Of a stretch of 64,000 nucleotides of DNA, positions 40,043 to 50,988 are shown one piece after another. This stretch comes from Orbaceae bacterium ESL0727 (lineage in GTDB: Bacteria > Pseudomonadota > Gammaproteobacteria > Enterobacterales > Orbaceae): assembly GCA_029433345.1 (NCBI GenBank), contig JAQTHY010000001.1:682001-746000 (forward strand). The letters run 5' to 3'. Each line of letters starts with the position of its first letter. The stretch's first letter is position 1. Under the pieces are notes generated by a model. The model was given only the letters and a program-made list of their open reading frames with translations, made no database searches and was not told the DNA's origin. The translations under genes and the position numbers were made by a program.

Positions 40043-41371
40043 GTGACAACGACAACAACCCCACCCATTGATAGTAACGAAATAAAAAATGAGACAGCGC
40101 CACCGGCATTGCCACCAGCGTCACCCAAAAATAGCTGGTATGATATTTTGACCGGTGCGCAAATGCTGTTTGTCGCGTTTGGTGCATTAGTTTTAGTCCC
40201 TTTATTGACAGGGCTTAATCCCAATGTGGCGCTATTTACCGCAGGCATGGGTACATTGATTTTCCAATTAGTTACGCGTGGGAAAGTACCTGTTTTTTTA
40301 GCTTCTTCCTTTGCCTTTATTGCGCCCATTTCGTTTGGTGTCGCGCAATGGGGAATTCCGGCTACCTTAGGGGGATTGGTTGCCGCCGGTTTGGTGTTTA
40401 TGTTTTTTGCTTTTTTGGTCAAAATCAATGGTAAACATGTTATTGATCGCATTTTACCGCCGGTTGTAACAGGACCGATTATTATGGTAATTGGTTTATC
40501 GTTAGCGCCTGTTGCGGTAGGTATGGCGATGGGCAAAGAGAGCCATCTTGCTGCGGAACATTACCAGCTGATTATCATCTCGATGACGGCATTACTGACC
40601 ACATTAATCGTCGCTATTTGGGCAAAAGGTTTTTTCAAGTTGATTCCCATTATTGCCGGGATTGTGGTCGGTTATGCGCTCTCTTGTTTTTACGGTATTG
40701 TTGATTTTCAGCCGATTATCGACGCACCATGGTTTTCATTACCCCATTTCACGTCACCCGTATTTCAGTGGCAAGCTATTTTATATATGATCCCAATTGT
40801 GATTGCCCCTACCATTGAACATGTTGGCGATATTATGGCGATTAGTGCAGTAACAGGTAAAGATTATACACGCGATCCCGGTCTACAACGAACGTTATTA
40901 GGGGATGGATTGGCAACGTCGATGGCCGGTTTTTTTGGCGGACCACCTTGTATCACATATGCCGAAGTGATTGGTGCGGTAACCTTAACCCGTAATTTCA
41001 AAACCAGAGTCATGACATGGGCCGCAATTTGGGCGATTTTAATGTCTTTTGTCGGCAAAATTGGTGCTTTTTTAAGTTCTATTCCAACCGTGGTAATGGG
41101 CGGGATTATGGTGTTACTCTTTGGCTCAATTGCATCCGTCGGTGTGAATATTCTCATTAAGCATAAAGTAGATTTATCGGTATCACGCAATATGTGTATT
41201 GTGTCATTAGTTTTAGTCTTTGGTATTGGTGGTATGATCTTTAATTTTGGTGCGTATGCCCTACAAGGTATTAGTTTGTGCGGTATTTTGGCGATTGTGT
41301 TGAATTTAATCTTGCCACATCAACCAAACAGTCATCTACAAAGTAATTGTCAACAAAGTATTGATCAATAA
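40043..41371 (+). CDS. uraA: Uracil:proton symporter UraA
   Basis: This 442-residue NCS2-family carrier in the inner membrane imports uracil for Upp. The core has the family motifs FGALVLVPLLTGLNP, VFLASSFAFIAPI, PIVIAPTIEHVGDIMAIS with the substrate-binding Glu, and GFFGGPPCITYAEVIGAV. It has an N-terminal Thr/Pro-rich extension of about 30 residues. The start is GTG 40043: the overlapping ATG 40041 is immediately followed by TGA in its own frame, and AGAGGA lies just upstream. The end is Gln/Asn-rich and runs into short repeats of CAACAAAGTATTGAT type. Confidence 0.93.
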   Translation: MTTTTTPPIDSNEIKNETAPPALPPASPKNSWYDILTGAQMLFVAFGALVLVPLLTGLNPNVALFTAGMGTLIFQLVTRGKVPVFLASSFAFIAPISFGVAQWGIPATLGGLVAAGLVFMFFAFLVKINGKHVIDRILPPVVTGPIIMVIGLSLAPVAVGMAMGKESHLAAEHYQLIIISMTALLTTLIVAIWAKGFFKLIPIIAGIVVGYALSCFYGIVDFQPIIDAPWFSLPHFTSPVFQWQAILYMIPIVIAPTIEHVGDIMAISAVTGKDYTRDPGLQRTLLGDGLATSMAGFFGGPPCITYAEVIGAVTLTRNFKTRVMTWAAIWAILMSFVGKIGAFLSSIPTVVMGGIMVLLFGSIASVGVNILIKHKVDLSVSRNMCIVSLVLVFGIGGMIFNFGAYALQGISLCGILAIVLNLILPHQPNSHLQSNCQQSIDQ

Positions 41372-41383
41372 AATCATTATCAA

Positions 41384-41414
41384 CAAAAAAGCCATTATCT
41401 TGGAGGTAATGGCT
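41384..41414 (-). terminator. Terminator of the thiEFSG operon
   Basis: On the minus strand, stem AGCCATTA / TAATGGCT with a 9-nt loop is followed by a six-T run. The plus strand has no T-run, so it serves thiG rather than uraA. Confidence 0.8.
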
Positions 41415-41451
41415 AACAACAGATGTTGATAAAAACGATATTGATTAAACA

Positions 41452-42216
41452 TTATGCGGATAAGAACGATGTGGATGGACTCGATGCCACCGCATGTTGA
41501 TGCTGTTCGGCCAATTTACTGGATTTGATGGCTACGCCAGCTTCGACAGCGAGTCGAAACGCGGTAGCCATTGCCACTGGTTTTTCGGCTTTGGCAATCG
41601 CGGTATTGACTAAAACTGCATCTGCACCGAGCTCAAGTGCCGCTAAAGCGTGACTTGGCGCACCAATACCGGCATCAACCACAACCGGCACATTGGCTTG
41701 TTCGACAATAATTTGCAAAAATGTTTTGGTTTGCAATCCTTGATTCGAACCGATAGGTGCGGCAAGTGGCATGACGGCTGCACAACCGACTTCTTCTAAA
41801 CGCCGACATAAAACAGGATCTGCGCTACAATATGGCAGAACGATAAAGCCTTCTTTTACTAAACTTTCTGCAGCTTTTAGCGTTTCTACCGGATCAGGCA
41901 GAAGATATTTCGCATCGGGATGCACTTCGAGTTTGATCCAATTTGTTTGTAACGCTTCTCTGGCTAAATGCGCGGCAAAGATTGCTTCTTGGACACTTTT
42001 TGCTCCTGCGGTATTGGGGAGGAGTTTAACACCTAATTGCGTTAATGGCGTTAAAATATCATCACGTTTATGTTGTAAATCTAAACGGTGTAATGCCAGC
42101 GTCACGAATTCCGAACCACTGGCTTTGATGGCATCGAACATCATTTGGGATGTAGAATATTTTCCTGTCCCTGTAAAAAGATGTGATGTAAATGTGGTAT
42201 CTGCAATAGTTAACAT
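41452..42216 (-). CDS. thiG: Thiazole synthase ThiG
   Basis: ThiG builds the thiazole phosphate half of thiamine from deoxyxylulose phosphate, a glycine-derived imine and ThiS thiocarboxylate. The 254-residue TIM barrel has the Schiff-base Lys in WIKLEVHPD, the phosphate-binding end [29 protein letters not shown], and the [10 protein letters not shown] start typical of the family. It begins 2 bp after the thiS stop and is the last gene of the operon. The imine-forming partner (ThiH or ThiO) is not here. Confidence 0.95.
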   Translation of the reverse strand: MLTIADTTFTSHLFTGTGKYSTSQMMFDAIKASGSEFVTLALHRLDLQHKRDDILTPLTQLGVKLLPNTAGAKSVQEAIFAAHLAREALQTNWIKLEVHPDAKYLLPDPVETLKAAESLVKEGFIVLPYCSADPVLCRRLEEVGCAAVMPLAAPIGSNQGLQTKTFLQIIVEQANVPVVVDAGIGAPSHALAALELGADAVLVNTAIAKAEKPVAMATAFRLAVEAGVAIKSSKLAEQHQHAVASSPSTSFLSA

Positions 42217-42218
42217 CT

Positions 42219-42419
42219 CTAACCCCCTGCAATTGCTTGAAATATGATAATTGAGTCATTATCCTGCACTTGATACGTTGCCCATTCATCTTTCGGAATA
42301 ATGGTTTGGTTGATCGCTAAGGCAATACCAATTGTTGGTTGTTTTAGCTGTTCAAGTAGCGCGATAATAGTTTGTGGTTGATAAAATTCGGTTTCGATAT
42401 CATTAATGGTTATGGACAT
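42219..42419 (-). CDS. thiS: Sulfur carrier protein ThiS
   Basis: This 66-residue ubiquitin-like protein ends in the required Gly-Gly (IFQAIAGG), which is adenylated by ThiF and then thiocarboxylated to carry sulfur to ThiG. The middle contains [13 protein letters not shown], as in other ThiS proteins. It is preceded by AAGGAA and lies 104 bp after thiF, a gap that can form a small hairpin (GGGAT-ATC-ATCCC). Confidence 0.94.
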   Translation of the reverse strand: MSITINDIETEFYQPQTIIALLEQLKQPTIGIALAINQTIIPKDEWATYQVQDNDSIIIFQAIAGG

Positions 42420-42523
42420 ATTCGCTTCCTTAGATAACGGTATAGGTGGTTATGCACGGGGATATCATCCCGCTGACTGTGTCGGTTATGTATATAGCAG
42501 ACACGATTTGCATATTATTTGGT

Positions 42524-43303
42524 TTATCGGGTTGTCTCATTGTCACCTTCATTGGTAGGATGATGATTACAGACAGGACAATGGCGCGATCGACTCCGCA
42601 TTAACGTTTGCCAACTGAGATCTAAGCCATTAAATAACTGAATATGGGAATCTAACAGGGAGGGGATCTGGCAGATCTTCTTAATTGCTTCTAATGCTTG
42701 CAATGTGCCCATCATACCGACCACCGGTCCCAAAACACCTGCGGTTTGGCAGTTACGTGTCACTTCTTGTCCATCAGGATATAAACAGGCATAGCATCCA
42801 TGTTGGTAAGGTGGTTGGAAAATGGTAATTTGCCCGTGAAAGCCGATAGCGCTAGCACTAATGCAGGTTTTGCTTAAGCTTACGCACACTCGATTAATTA
42901 AGAGCCGACTTGGCATATTATCTGTACAATCTAAAACCACATCGGCTTGTTTGATCTGTTTGGTTAATTGCGCCTGATTGAGCCTTTGGGTAATAATCGT
43001 AATTTGGCAATCAGGATTAATGGCACGTAACCGTTTTTGGGCCGCTTCTGTTTTGAGTTTATCAATATCAAAGCTGTTATATAAGGTTTGTCGTTGTAGA
43101 TTTGAGATATGTACTATATCGTCATCGATTATCGTTAATTTACCGATTCCTGCACTGGCTAAATAGTGCGCAGCGGGTGATCCCAATCCACCTAGACCAA
43201 TAATGATGATGTGCGCATTGAGTAGTTGAGTTTGCCGGTTTTCGCCAATTTCGGCGATAAGTAATTGACGACTATACCGCATGAATTGTTGATCGGTTAA
43301 CAT
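42524..43303 (-). CDS. thiF: ThiS adenylyltransferase ThiF
   Basis: This E1-like enzyme activates the ThiS C terminus. The 259 residues carry the nucleotide-binding GLGGLGSPAAHYLASAGIG, the RQTLYNSFDIDKLKTEAA segment, DCTDNMPSR, and the zinc CxxC pairs CYAC and CPVC. These features fit ThiF as well as the closely related MoeB; the place between thiE and thiS decides for ThiF. The start follows the thiE stop by 9 bp. Confidence 0.92.
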   Translation of the reverse strand: MLTDQQFMRYSRQLLIAEIGENRQTQLLNAHIIIIGLGGLGSPAAHYLASAGIGKLTIIDDDIVHISNLQRQTLYNSFDIDKLKTEAAQKRLRAINPDCQITIITQRLNQAQLTKQIKQADVVLDCTDNMPSRLLINRVCVSLSKTCISASAIGFHGQITIFQPPYQHGCYACLYPDGQEVTRNCQTAGVLGPVVGMMGTLQALEAIKKICQIPSLLDSHIQLFNGLDLSWQTLMRSRSRHCPVCNHHPTNEGDNETTR

Positions 43304-43312
43304 GATTTTCCC

Positions 43313-44011
43313 TTACTCATGATCCTGAGGTAGTTTTTGATGTCGTTCTTGAGGCAGATATTGAGAAACTAATTTTTGTAGCTGCAAGGTTGCTTGCCGC
43401 CAATCAACAGCCTTGGTAATCGCACTGACAACCGCGATGCTGCCCACACCGGTTTTTAAGACTGCTTCGGCGCGATCAATCGATATGCCGCCGATAGCCA
43501 CAGTTGGTATCTGCTGTAATTTTTTTACTTGCTCAGCTAAGGCAATTAATCCTTGTGGTTTAGATGGCATCTGTTTAGTTTGGGTCGGGAAGATATGGCC
43601 TAAAGCGATATAAGAAGGATGAATAGCTAAAATATTGTCAATTTCGCGATCACAATGTGTCGAAATACCTAAGCGTAATTTTGCTTCAGCAATAGCGCTT
43701 AAATCGGCAGTTTGTATATCTTCTTGCCCTAAATGCACACCATAGGCATGATGTTTGATAGCAAGTTGCCAATAATCATTAATAAATAAGCGTGCTTGAT
43801 ATTGTTTGCCAAGTAAAATAGCCTGCATAATATCCGCTTCAACTTTAGCGGGTTGGCGGTTTTTGATGCGCAGTTGTATTGTTTTTATGCCCAGTGGTAA
43901 TAATTTAGCCAGCCATGCCACCGAATCAACAACAGGATAAAGGCCTAATTGGTGAGCCGTTGGTGGAAAATGCATTGCAGGTAAGCGAATTGCTGGATTA
44001 GTCGATAACAT
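43313..44011 (-). CDS. thiE: Thiamine-phosphate synthase ThiE
   Basis: ThiE couples the pyrimidine and thiazole halves into thiamine phosphate. The 232-residue TIM barrel shows [58 protein letters not shown] and [11 protein letters not shown], all family signatures. It is the first gene after the TPP riboswitch. Confidence 0.94.
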   Translation of the reverse strand: MLSTNPAIRLPAMHFPPTAHQLGLYPVVDSVAWLAKLLPLGIKTIQLRIKNRQPAKVEADIMQAILLGKQYQARLFINDYWQLAIKHHAYGVHLGQEDIQTADLSAIAEAKLRLGISTHCDREIDNILAIHPSYIALGHIFPTQTKQMPSKPQGLIALAEQVKKLQQIPTVAIGGISIDRAEAVLKTGVGSIAVVSAITKAVDWRQATLQLQKLVSQYLPQERHQKLPQDHE

Positions 44012-44104
44012 AACAAGATCCTTTTTTACAGATAACAGCCAATTTTAGTTATATGATTAAATCGGATTTACTTGTCGGAAAGCGAAAATTGAATGGTAAT
44101 AGAG

Positions 44105-44126
44105 GTGTAATTTGTACAGATTACAC
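44105..44126 (-). other. Hairpin directly after the TPP aptamer
   Basis: GTGTAAT / ATTACAC form a 7-bp stem with an 8-nt loop in the thiE leader. It touches the last base pair of aptamer stem P1, so it could be part of the expression platform. No T-run follows. Confidence 0.45.
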
Positions 44127-44238
44127 TTGTTTCCTTCGCAGGGACTAACCTGATCAGGTTCCACGGATTCCACCTTAGGTGATCTCAGCTGTATGATTTA
44201 GTTTTATTGGCTAAATCTTTTACGAGCACTCCGACAAG
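44126..44238 (-). ncRNA. TPP riboswitch (THI element)
   Basis: Read on the minus strand, the leader has P1 CTTGTC paired with ACAAG at the far end. It also has the conserved GGAGTGC and GCTGAGAT, then GGAACCTGATCAGGTTAG and the closing CTGCGAAGGAAAC. These are the invariant TPP aptamer elements in the right order. The region between the first and second conserved blocks forms the variable arm. It lies about 115 nt before thiE and should shut off the operon when thiamine diphosphate is plentiful. Confidence 0.93.
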
Positions 44239-44362
44239 ATACTTGTACGTCAGTTTGTCACTGATAAAAATGTTAGTCAATCGATTTTTACAAATGTTAG
44301 GGTTGGCTCAATGTACGGTTTATCTGTATAGATTGATTAATTACATCTTTATAACTGAGCCA

Positions 44363-45811
44363 TTAACTGCGCCAAAAAGTTGGGGTAAAAAGGACTAATA
44401 AGGTAAAAATCTCTAGGCGACCGAATAACATATCGATAACCATCACCCATCTTACCACATCGCTAACGCTGGCAAAGTTATCACTGAGATTCCCCAAGCC
44501 GACACCAAGATTATTTAGTGACGATGCAACAATATAAAATGAGTCGGTGGCATCAGTACCGGTTGCCATAATAATAAATAAGCTGACTAAAAAAACTAAG
44601 GCATAAGCCGAAAAAAATCCCCAGACTGCTTCGATAATACGTTCTGGTACCATGCGTTTATTGAGTTTTAATGTGTAAATCGCGTTAGGATGGATGAGAC
44701 GTTTTAATTCACGTGATCCTTGCATAAAAAGAAGTAGTACACGAACAACTTTTAAGCCGCCACCGGTTGATCCTGCACAACCACCGATAAAAGAGGCGCA
44801 TAACAGTAAAATAGGGAGAGAGGCGGGCCAGGTATTAATATCATCGACCATAAAACCGACGGTGGCAGCAATCGAAACGACTTGTAAGACAATCTTATCT
44901 AAACTTAGCTTCCTTTCCGGTTGATAAAAGTAGATGACGAGTGCACAAATGGTAATTAAGATTAGAAAGATAAAAATAAACGTACGGAATTCTTGATCAC
45001 GCCAATATACTTTGATCGAAAAACCACTTAATGCCGCAAAATGTAGGCCAAAGTTACAGCCTGATAAAATCAGAAAGAAGGTAACAATATAATTGATGGT
45101 GGGGCTGTTAAAATAGGCTAAGCTATTATCGTGCGTGGAAAATCCCCCCATCGAAATAGTGGAAAAACTGTGTGAAATAGCATCAAAGGTATCCATACCA
45201 GCAAACCAGAGACAGATTGCACAAAGCACTGTTAACAGAATATAGATTGACCATAATGTTTTTGCGGTTTGGGCGATACGCGGTCGCATTTTATTATCTT
45301 TTTGAGGCCCCGGAATTTCAGCGCGATAAAGCTGCATGCCCCCCACACCCAATAGCGGTAAAATAGCAACCGCTAAAACGATGATACCCATACCACCTAG
45401 CCACTGTAGTAATTGCCGATAAAAAAGCAGGGCTTTGGGTAAATAGTCCAAGCCAACAATAGTGGTTGCGCCCGTTGTGGTCAAGCTGGAAAAAGATTCG
45501 AAAAAGGCGGTGGTGAGATTGAGATTGAGATGATCATCAAAAATAAAAGGAAAGGCGCCAATTGTGCCAAGCACGACCCAAAATAGCACCACAATCAGAA
45601 AACCTGCGCGCGTATTAAGTTCATGATGTTGATGGCGATTAGGCAACCATAGCAGACAACCGAGCACTAACGCGGCGATAAAAGAACGCACAAAAATGGC
45701 GCCGGCACCATCACGATAAATCAGTGCGATTAATGCCGGAATCAGCATAAAGACAGATAATAAGGCGATAAGTAAACCGACAATACGGATGATGGAACGC
45801 CAATGCATCAT
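44363..45811 (-). CDS. trkH: Potassium uptake channel subunit TrkH
   Basis: This 482-residue membrane protein (E. coli 483) has the pore-loop signatures of the Trk/Ktr family: FFESFSSLTTTGATTI in the first repeat, FSTISMGGFSTHDNS in the second, VSIAATVGFMVDDI, and ASSLNNLGVGLG near the C terminus. It imports K+ together with cytoplasmic TrkA, which is not in the window. It lies 12 bp after djlA on the same strand and probably shares its transcript. Two ATG codons are adjacent. Confidence 0.94.
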   Translation of the reverse strand: MMHWRSIIRIVGLLIALLSVFMLIPALIALIYRDGAGAIFVRSFIAALVLGCLLWLPNRHQHHELNTRAGFLIVVLFWVVLGTIGAFPFIFDDHLNLNLTTAFFESFSSLTTTGATTIVGLDYLPKALLFYRQLLQWLGGMGIIVLAVAILPLLGVGGMQLYRAEIPGPQKDNKMRPRIAQTAKTLWSIYILLTVLCAICLWFAGMDTFDAISHSFSTISMGGFSTHDNSLAYFNSPTINYIVTFFLILSGCNFGLHFAALSGFSIKVYWRDQEFRTFIFIFLILITICALVIYFYQPERKLSLDKIVLQVVSIAATVGFMVDDINTWPASLPILLLCASFIGGCAGSTGGGLKVVRVLLLFMQGSRELKRLIHPNAIYTLKLNKRMVPERIIEAVWGFFSAYALVFLVSLFIIMATGTDATDSFYIVASSLNNLGVGLGNLSDNFASVSDVVRWVMVIDMLFGRLEIFTLLVLFTPTFWRS

Positions 45812-45823
45812 GATGTGCTTCTC

Positions 45824-46645
45824 TTATTTAAAGCCGCGTGATGTTTTTATCAAATCATAAGCGGCTTGGATTTCTTGCGCCCGTTTTTTCGCTGCTTCTA
45901 ACATCTCTTTGGGTAACCCTTTAGAAACCAGCTTGTCGGGGTGATGTTCATTCATTAATTTACGATAAGCGCGTTTTATTTCGGTAATTTCAGCCGAAGG
46001 TGAAATACCTAAAATCCGATAGGCATTTTTTAAATCTGATTCGGATGAACGCGGCTGATAATTGTTATAACCGCCATGCTGCCGTTGTTGATATTGCTGT
46101 TGCTGAAAATGGTAACTGCCCATCATCATCTGAATGTACATGGCCATCTGTTGTTGTGGTATATGGAACTCTTGTGCCACAATAAATAAGATCGCTTGTT
46201 CTTTTGGATGCAAAACACCATCGACCAATGCGACTTGAATGAGCTGTTCACAAAATACATTTAAGACATCAGGACGCAAACGGTATTGATTATACAACTC
46301 ACGCAAGCGCGCTTGGAGTGGATAATCACTTGCTTTACCGCGATTAAATGACGCTTCTGCAAGTTTACGTTTGTCATCGTTTAATTGCAGTTGATCCATA
46401 AACTGACGCGCCAGATTAATATCATCTCGGGTAATCACGCCTTTCGCTTTACTTAAGTGCCCCAAAACTTCGAAGACAACCATTAAATAAAGTTGTGGAT
46501 TAGCTTCTGTTTTTTGCTGGGTTATGGCGTGACAAAACTTCCGATATAGCATCGGACCAATAAAAAGGCCAAGAAAAAATCCCCACCCACTCTTTAAGAT
46601 AAGAGAGAGTACAAATCCGGTTATTATTGCCCACAAGAAAGACAT
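45824..46645 (-). CDS. djlA: Membrane-anchored DnaJ-like co-chaperone DjlA
   Basis: This 273-residue protein (E. coli 271) has an N-terminal Gly-rich transmembrane segment (about 5-32), a central TerB-like helical domain (about 55-175), a Gln-rich linker, and a C-terminal J domain (about 208-273) with the essential HPD in NEHHPDKL. DjlA stimulates DnaK at the inner membrane. It sits between parC and trkH. Confidence 0.93.
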   Translation of the reverse strand: MSFLWAIITGFVLSLILKSGWGFFLGLFIGPMLYRKFCHAITQQKTEANPQLYLMVVFEVLGHLSKAKGVITRDDINLARQFMDQLQLNDDKRKLAEASFNRGKASDYPLQARLRELYNQYRLRPDVLNVFCEQLIQVALVDGVLHPKEQAILFIVAQEFHIPQQQMAMYIQMMMGSYHFQQQQYQQRQHGGYNNYQPRSSESDLKNAYRILGISPSAEITEIKRAYRKLMNEHHPDKLVSKGLPKEMLEAAKKRAQEIQAAYDLIKTSRGFK

Positions 46646-46673
46646 AACTATTTATTTACCTCAATGACTGATT

Positions 46674-46741
46674 AACATTACTCATTTAGTAACATTGTCC
46701 ATTTATTAATATTGCCAATTTATTCATATTGATCATTCATT
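46674..46741 (+). repeat. 17-bp tandem repeat between djlA and parC, four units
   Basis: The units are AACATTACTCATTTAGT, AACATTGTCCATTTATT, AATATTGCCAATTTATT and CATATTGATCATTCATT, head to tail. Looser similarity (AACAACTACCATTAAC) continues to about 46760. Confidence 0.75.
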
Positions 46742-46819
46742 AACAACTACCATTAACAACGACAATGTATTTATAATAACTGTATTCATAATAACAGTTT
46801 ATTAATTGCGATAGTCCGT

Positions 46820-49066
46820 TTATGACGACTGTTCACTGACTTCAATACGATCAATCTTTTGTAATCCGCGCGGTAATAAGGTCCCTTTGCGGCCACGTTC
46901 GGTTCTAAATTTTTGTAAATCTGCCGGATATAACGTTAATTTACGCTTACCCACATAAAGTGTTAATGTCGTTTTAGTTGTAATTAGCATCATATACGAT
47001 AATGCATCGGTTGTATCTGCTGCTTTGGTTAGCGAAACGATCTTATTCCCTTTCCCTTTGGTTAATTCGGGAAGGTCATACACTGGGAATATCAGCATAC
47101 GGCCACTGGTTGTAATGGCTAATAATAAGTCATCTTGCGTTGCAATGATTAAAGGTGGCAAGATGGTCGCGTTATCGGATAGATTAATAATGGCTTTACC
47201 ATTACGGTTGCGTGCAATCAGTTCATTAAGTGGGCAGATAAAACCGTATCCGGCACTTGAGGCTAATAAAATCTTCTGATCATCTTCTGCAGCCATCAAG
47301 AGATATTCAATCGTTGCCCCAGCTGGCAGTGTGAGTTTACCCGTTAACGGCTCGCCTTGCCCACGGGCAGACGGTAAGGTATTTGGGTCTACTGCGTAGC
47401 TGCGCCCAGTCGAATCAATAAAAATAACCGATTGATTACTTTTACCTTTTACCGCTGCTTTGAAATTATCACCGGCTTTATAGTTGAGTCCTTGTGGATC
47501 GATATCATGCCCTTTGGCAGTTCTCACCCAACCCATTTCGGACAAAATAACGGTAACAGGTTCAGAGGGAATCAGTTCCTGTTCGGTAATCGCTTTGGCT
47601 TCACTGCGTTCGACAATAGGAGAACGGCGGGAATCACCATATTTTTCGGCATCATCTTGCAACTCTTTTTTGATAAGATGATTAAGTTTTTTAGGTGAAG
47701 CTAATAACGCTTGCAGATGATCACGCTCTTTAGCCAGCTCATCTTGCTCGCCTTTAATACGCATCTCTTCCAATTTGGCTAATTGACGTAACTTTAGCTC
47801 TAAAATAGCTTCAGCTTGGATTTCGGTTAATGCAAAATGGTGGATCAGTTCGGTTTTGGGATCATCTTGATTGCGAATTGTATCGATCACTTCGTCGATA
47901 TTTAAAAATGCGATGAGTAAGCCTTCTAAAATGTGCAATCGTTTAAGGACTTTTTCGAGTCGGTAATTTAGGCGGCGTGTGACTGTTGTTTGGCGATAAA
48001 CTAGCCATTCACGTAAAATCGTTAATAGATTTTTGACCGCTGGGCGATTATCTAAGCCAATGACATTCATATTAATGCGATAACTTTTTTCGAGATCAGT
48101 TGTGGCAAATAAATGATTCATCACTTGATCGATGTCAACACGGTTCGATCGCGGCACCACAACAAGGCGCGTTGGATTTTCATGATCAGATTCATCACGG
48201 AGATCTTCAATAAACGGCAGTTTTTTGGCGCGCATTTGTGCGGCGATCTGTTCTAAAATTTTAGCGCCTGAAACTTGATGCGGCAGATCGGTAATCACAA
48301 TTTCGCCATCTTCTTTATGCCATGTCGCACGCATGCGAATAGAACCGCGACCAGTTTCGTAGATTTTCACAATATCGGCGTGAGGCGTAATAATTTCCGC
48401 GGACGTTGGAAAATCAGGGCCTTGTATATGCATCATCACATCACGAAGTGAGGCGTTTGGGTTCTCTAATAGCAGCATGGCGGCATTGGCCACTTCGCGA
48501 ATATTGTGGGAGGGGATATCCGTTGCCATACCCACAGCAATACCGGTGGTGCCATTGAGTAAAATATTGGGTAATCTGGCCGGTAACGTTTTCGGTTCTT
48601 GCAAAGTGCCGTCGAAATTGGGCACATAGTCAACCGTGCCTTGCCCCAATTCCGTCAATAATAATTCAGCATATTTGGATAAACGCGATTCGGTGTAACG
48701 CATGGCGGCAAATGATTTAGGATCATCCGGAGCGCCCCAGTTCCCTTGGCCGTCCACTAAAGGATAGCGATAAGAGAAAGGCTGTGCCATTAATACCATG
48801 GCTTCATAACAGGCGCTATCACCGTGTGGATGGTACTTACCTAGTACATCCCCAACAGTACGCGCCGATTTTTTGAATTTGGCTTGTGCATTGAGCCCCA
48901 GTTCTGACATCGCATAGACAATGCGTCGCTGCACAGGTTTTAGACCGTCGCCAATAAACGGTAGGGCACGATCCATAATCACATACATGGAATAGTTCAA
49001 ATAGGCATTTTCGGTAAACGTGCGTAATGATTGCACCTCTACGCCGTCATGCGTAATCTCACTCAT
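46820..49066 (-). CDS. parC: DNA topoisomerase IV subunit A
   Basis: ParC is the cleavage/religation subunit that unlinks replicated chromosomes. The 748 residues (E. coli 752) include the active-site region [14 protein letters not shown] with the catalytic Tyr and the beta-propeller C-terminal domain. The quinolone-resistance region reads [13 protein letters not shown], so the positions equal to E. coli Ser80 and Glu84 are unchanged. It follows parE by 32 bp; in E. coli the two genes are apart. Confidence 0.97.
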   Translation of the reverse strand: MSEITHDGVEVQSLRTFTENAYLNYSMYVIMDRALPFIGDGLKPVQRRIVYAMSELGLNAQAKFKKSARTVGDVLGKYHPHGDSACYEAMVLMAQPFSYRYPLVDGQGNWGAPDDPKSFAAMRYTESRLSKYAELLLTELGQGTVDYVPNFDGTLQEPKTLPARLPNILLNGTTGIAVGMATDIPSHNIREVANAAMLLLENPNASLRDVMMHIQGPDFPTSAEIITPHADIVKIYETGRGSIRMRATWHKEDGEIVITDLPHQVSGAKILEQIAAQMRAKKLPFIEDLRDESDHENPTRLVVVPRSNRVDIDQVMNHLFATTDLEKSYRINMNVIGLDNRPAVKNLLTILREWLVYRQTTVTRRLNYRLEKVLKRLHILEGLLIAFLNIDEVIDTIRNQDDPKTELIHHFALTEIQAEAILELKLRQLAKLEEMRIKGEQDELAKERDHLQALLASPKKLNHLIKKELQDDAEKYGDSRRSPIVERSEAKAITEQELIPSEPVTVILSEMGWVRTAKGHDIDPQGLNYKAGDNFKAAVKGKSNQSVIFIDSTGRSYAVDPNTLPSARGQGEPLTGKLTLPAGATIEYLLMAAEDDQKILLASSAGYGFICPLNELIARNRNGKAIINLSDNATILPPLIIATQDDLLLAITTSGRMLIFPVYDLPELTKGKGNKIVSLTKAADTTDALSYMMLITTKTTLTLYVGKRKLTLYPADLQKFRTERGRKGTLLPRGLQKIDRIEVSEQSS

Positions 49067-49098
49067 TATTGTTCCTCTAAATCTAAATTTGTTATCTT

Positions 49099-50988
49099 TT
49101 AAACAGCAAGCTCAACTTGGTCACCGTTTTCTTGTAGCCATTCACGGCGATCTTCGGCCCGTTTTTTCGCCAGTAGCATATCCATTAATGTCATGGTTTC
49201 GTCGACATCATTTAAGGCTAACTGTACTAAGCGGCGGGTATTGACATCCATGGTGGTTTCACGCAGTTGTAGCGGATTCATTTCACCCAGTCCTTTAAAG
49301 CGTTGGACATTAGGTTTGCCTTTCTTGCGTTTGAGTTGCTCTAAGATACCTTCTTTTTCTTCTTCATCGAGTGCATAAAATACCTCTTTACCGAGATCAA
49401 TACGATAAAGTGGTGGCATGGCGACAAAAATATGGCCTTGTTCGACAACTGGTCGAAAGTGACGAACAAAAAGGGCACACAGTAAAGTGGCAATATGTAA
49501 ACCATCCGAATCGGCATCGGCTAAAATACAAATTTTGCCATAACGGAGTTGACTCAGATCATCACTGTCGGGATCGATACCAATGGCGACCGAAATGTCA
49601 TGAATCTCTTGCGAACCGAGGACTTCGTCGGATGACACTTCCCAAGTGTTGAGGATTTTACCTTTAAGCGGCATGATGGCTTGATATTCACGATCGCGCG
49701 CCTGTTTGGCTGATCCGCCCGCCGAATCACCTTCCACTAAAAACAGTTCGGTACGTTTTAAATCTTGTGACGAACAGTCGGCTAACTTGCCGGGCAAGGC
49801 TGGGCCACTGGTCAGCTTTTTGCGGACTACTTTTTTCGATGCGCGTAACCGTTTTTGTGCGCTGGCAATGACCATTTCGGCTAAGGATTCGGCCAGTTGT
49901 ACATTTTGATTTAGCCATAGGCTAAACGCGTCTTTCACGATAGCCGAAACAAATGCGGCACATTGGCGTGACGAGAGTCGTTCTTTGGTTTGCCCGGCAA
50001 ATTGGGGTTCTTGCATTTTGACTGAAAGCACATAAGCACAGCGCTCCCAGATATCATCTGCAGTGAGTTTTAATCCACGTGGCAGTAAATTACGGAATTC
50101 ACAAAATTCACGCATCGCATCCAATAACCCTTGCCTTAGGCCATTAACGTGCGTACCGCCTTGTACCGTAGGAATTAGGTTGACGTAACTTTCGGTTAAC
50201 AGCTCGCCCCCTTCAGGTAGCCATAATAGCGCCCATTCAACTGCTTCACTTTCGCCATTATGTTGACCGGTAAACGGTGGGTTCGGTAAGAGTGAGTAAC
50301 CACTTACTGATTCCAATAAATAATCTTTGAGGCCATCTGCGTAACACCAGATCTGTTTAGTCTCATTGATTTTATCTTCAAAAATGATCTCAAGTCCTGG
50401 GCATAATACAGCTTTTGCCTTTAACAGATGTGCTAACCGAGAGACGGAAAATTTAGGGGAATCGAAATATTTTTCATTGGGCCAAAAATGGACTTTGGTC
50501 CCGGTATTGCGACGACTGCAGCTACCGGTAACGTGTAGTTCTTCGACTTTATCGCCGTTTTCAAAGGCAATCTCATAGATCTGCCCATCACGGTAGACGG
50601 TCACCTCGACGCGCTGTGACAAGGCGTTGACGACTGACACCCCCACGCCGTGTAAGCCACCCGAAAATTGGTAATTTTTGCTCGAAAATTTGCCACCGGC
50701 ATGGAGGCGACAGAGTAATAATTCAATGGCAGGTACACCTTCTTCGGGGTGGATGTCGACCGGCATTCCACGGCCATCATCAATCACTTCGAGGGAGTTA
50801 TCACTGTAAAGTGTCACTTTTATTTTGTGTGCATAACCGGCAATGGCTTCATCGACACTGTTATCGATCACTTCCTGCCCAAGATGGTTGGGGCGGGCGG
50901 TATCGGTATACATGCCGGGACGATGACGGACGGGATCAAGTCCTTTTAGAACTTCAATATCAATGGCGCTATAACTAGATTGTGACAT
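49099..50988 (-). CDS. parE: DNA topoisomerase IV subunit B
   Basis: This is the ATPase subunit of topoisomerase IV, 629 residues (E. coli 630). In order it shows the GHKL ATPase domain ([41 protein letters not shown]), the transducer domain, and the TOPRIM region with [16 protein letters not shown] and [10 protein letters not shown]. The upstream gene-free stretch (50989-51372) should hold its promoter, from which parE, parC, djlA and trkH could all be transcribed. Confidence 0.97.
   Translation of the reverse strand: MSQSSYSAIDIEVLKGLDPVRHRPGMYTDTARPNHLGQEVIDNSVDEAIAGYAHKIKVTLYSDNSLEVIDDGRGMPVDIHPEEGVPAIELLLCRLHAGGKFSSKNYQFSGGLHGVGVSVVNALSQRVEVTVYRDGQIYEIAFENGDKVEELHVTGSCSRRNTGTKVHFWPNEKYFDSPKFSVSRLAHLLKAKAVLCPGLEIIFEDKINETKQIWCYADGLKDYLLESVSGYSLLPNPPFTGQHNGESEAVEWALLWLPEGGELLTESYVNLIPTVQGGTHVNGLRQGLLDAMREFCEFRNLLPRGLKLTADDIWERCAYVLSVKMQEPQFAGQTKERLSSRQCAAFVSAIVKDAFSLWLNQNVQLAESLAEMVIASAQKRLRASKKVVRKKLTSGPALPGKLADCSSQDLKRTELFLVEGDSAGGSAKQARDREYQAIMPLKGKILNTWEVSSDEVLGSQEIHDISVAIGIDPDSDDLSQLRYGKICILADADSDGLHIATLLCALFVRHFRPVVEQGHIFVAMPPLYRIDLGKEVFYALDEEEKEGILEQLKRKKGKPNVQRFKGLGEMNPLQLRETTMDVNTRRLVQLALNDVDETMTLMDMLLAKKRAEDRREWLQENGDQVELAV

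Larger units (their letters stand above)
44012..44362. other. Leader of the thi operon and gap to trkH
   Basis: Most of this stretch is the TPP riboswitch (44126-44238) and its downstream hairpin (44105-44126). The remainder up to the trkH stop should hold the promoter; no other gene is visible. Confidence 0.6.

Noticed and set aside
48780-48860. Quinolone-resistance change in parC
   Set aside because: The Ser and Glu positions equal to E. coli 80 and 84 are wild type.
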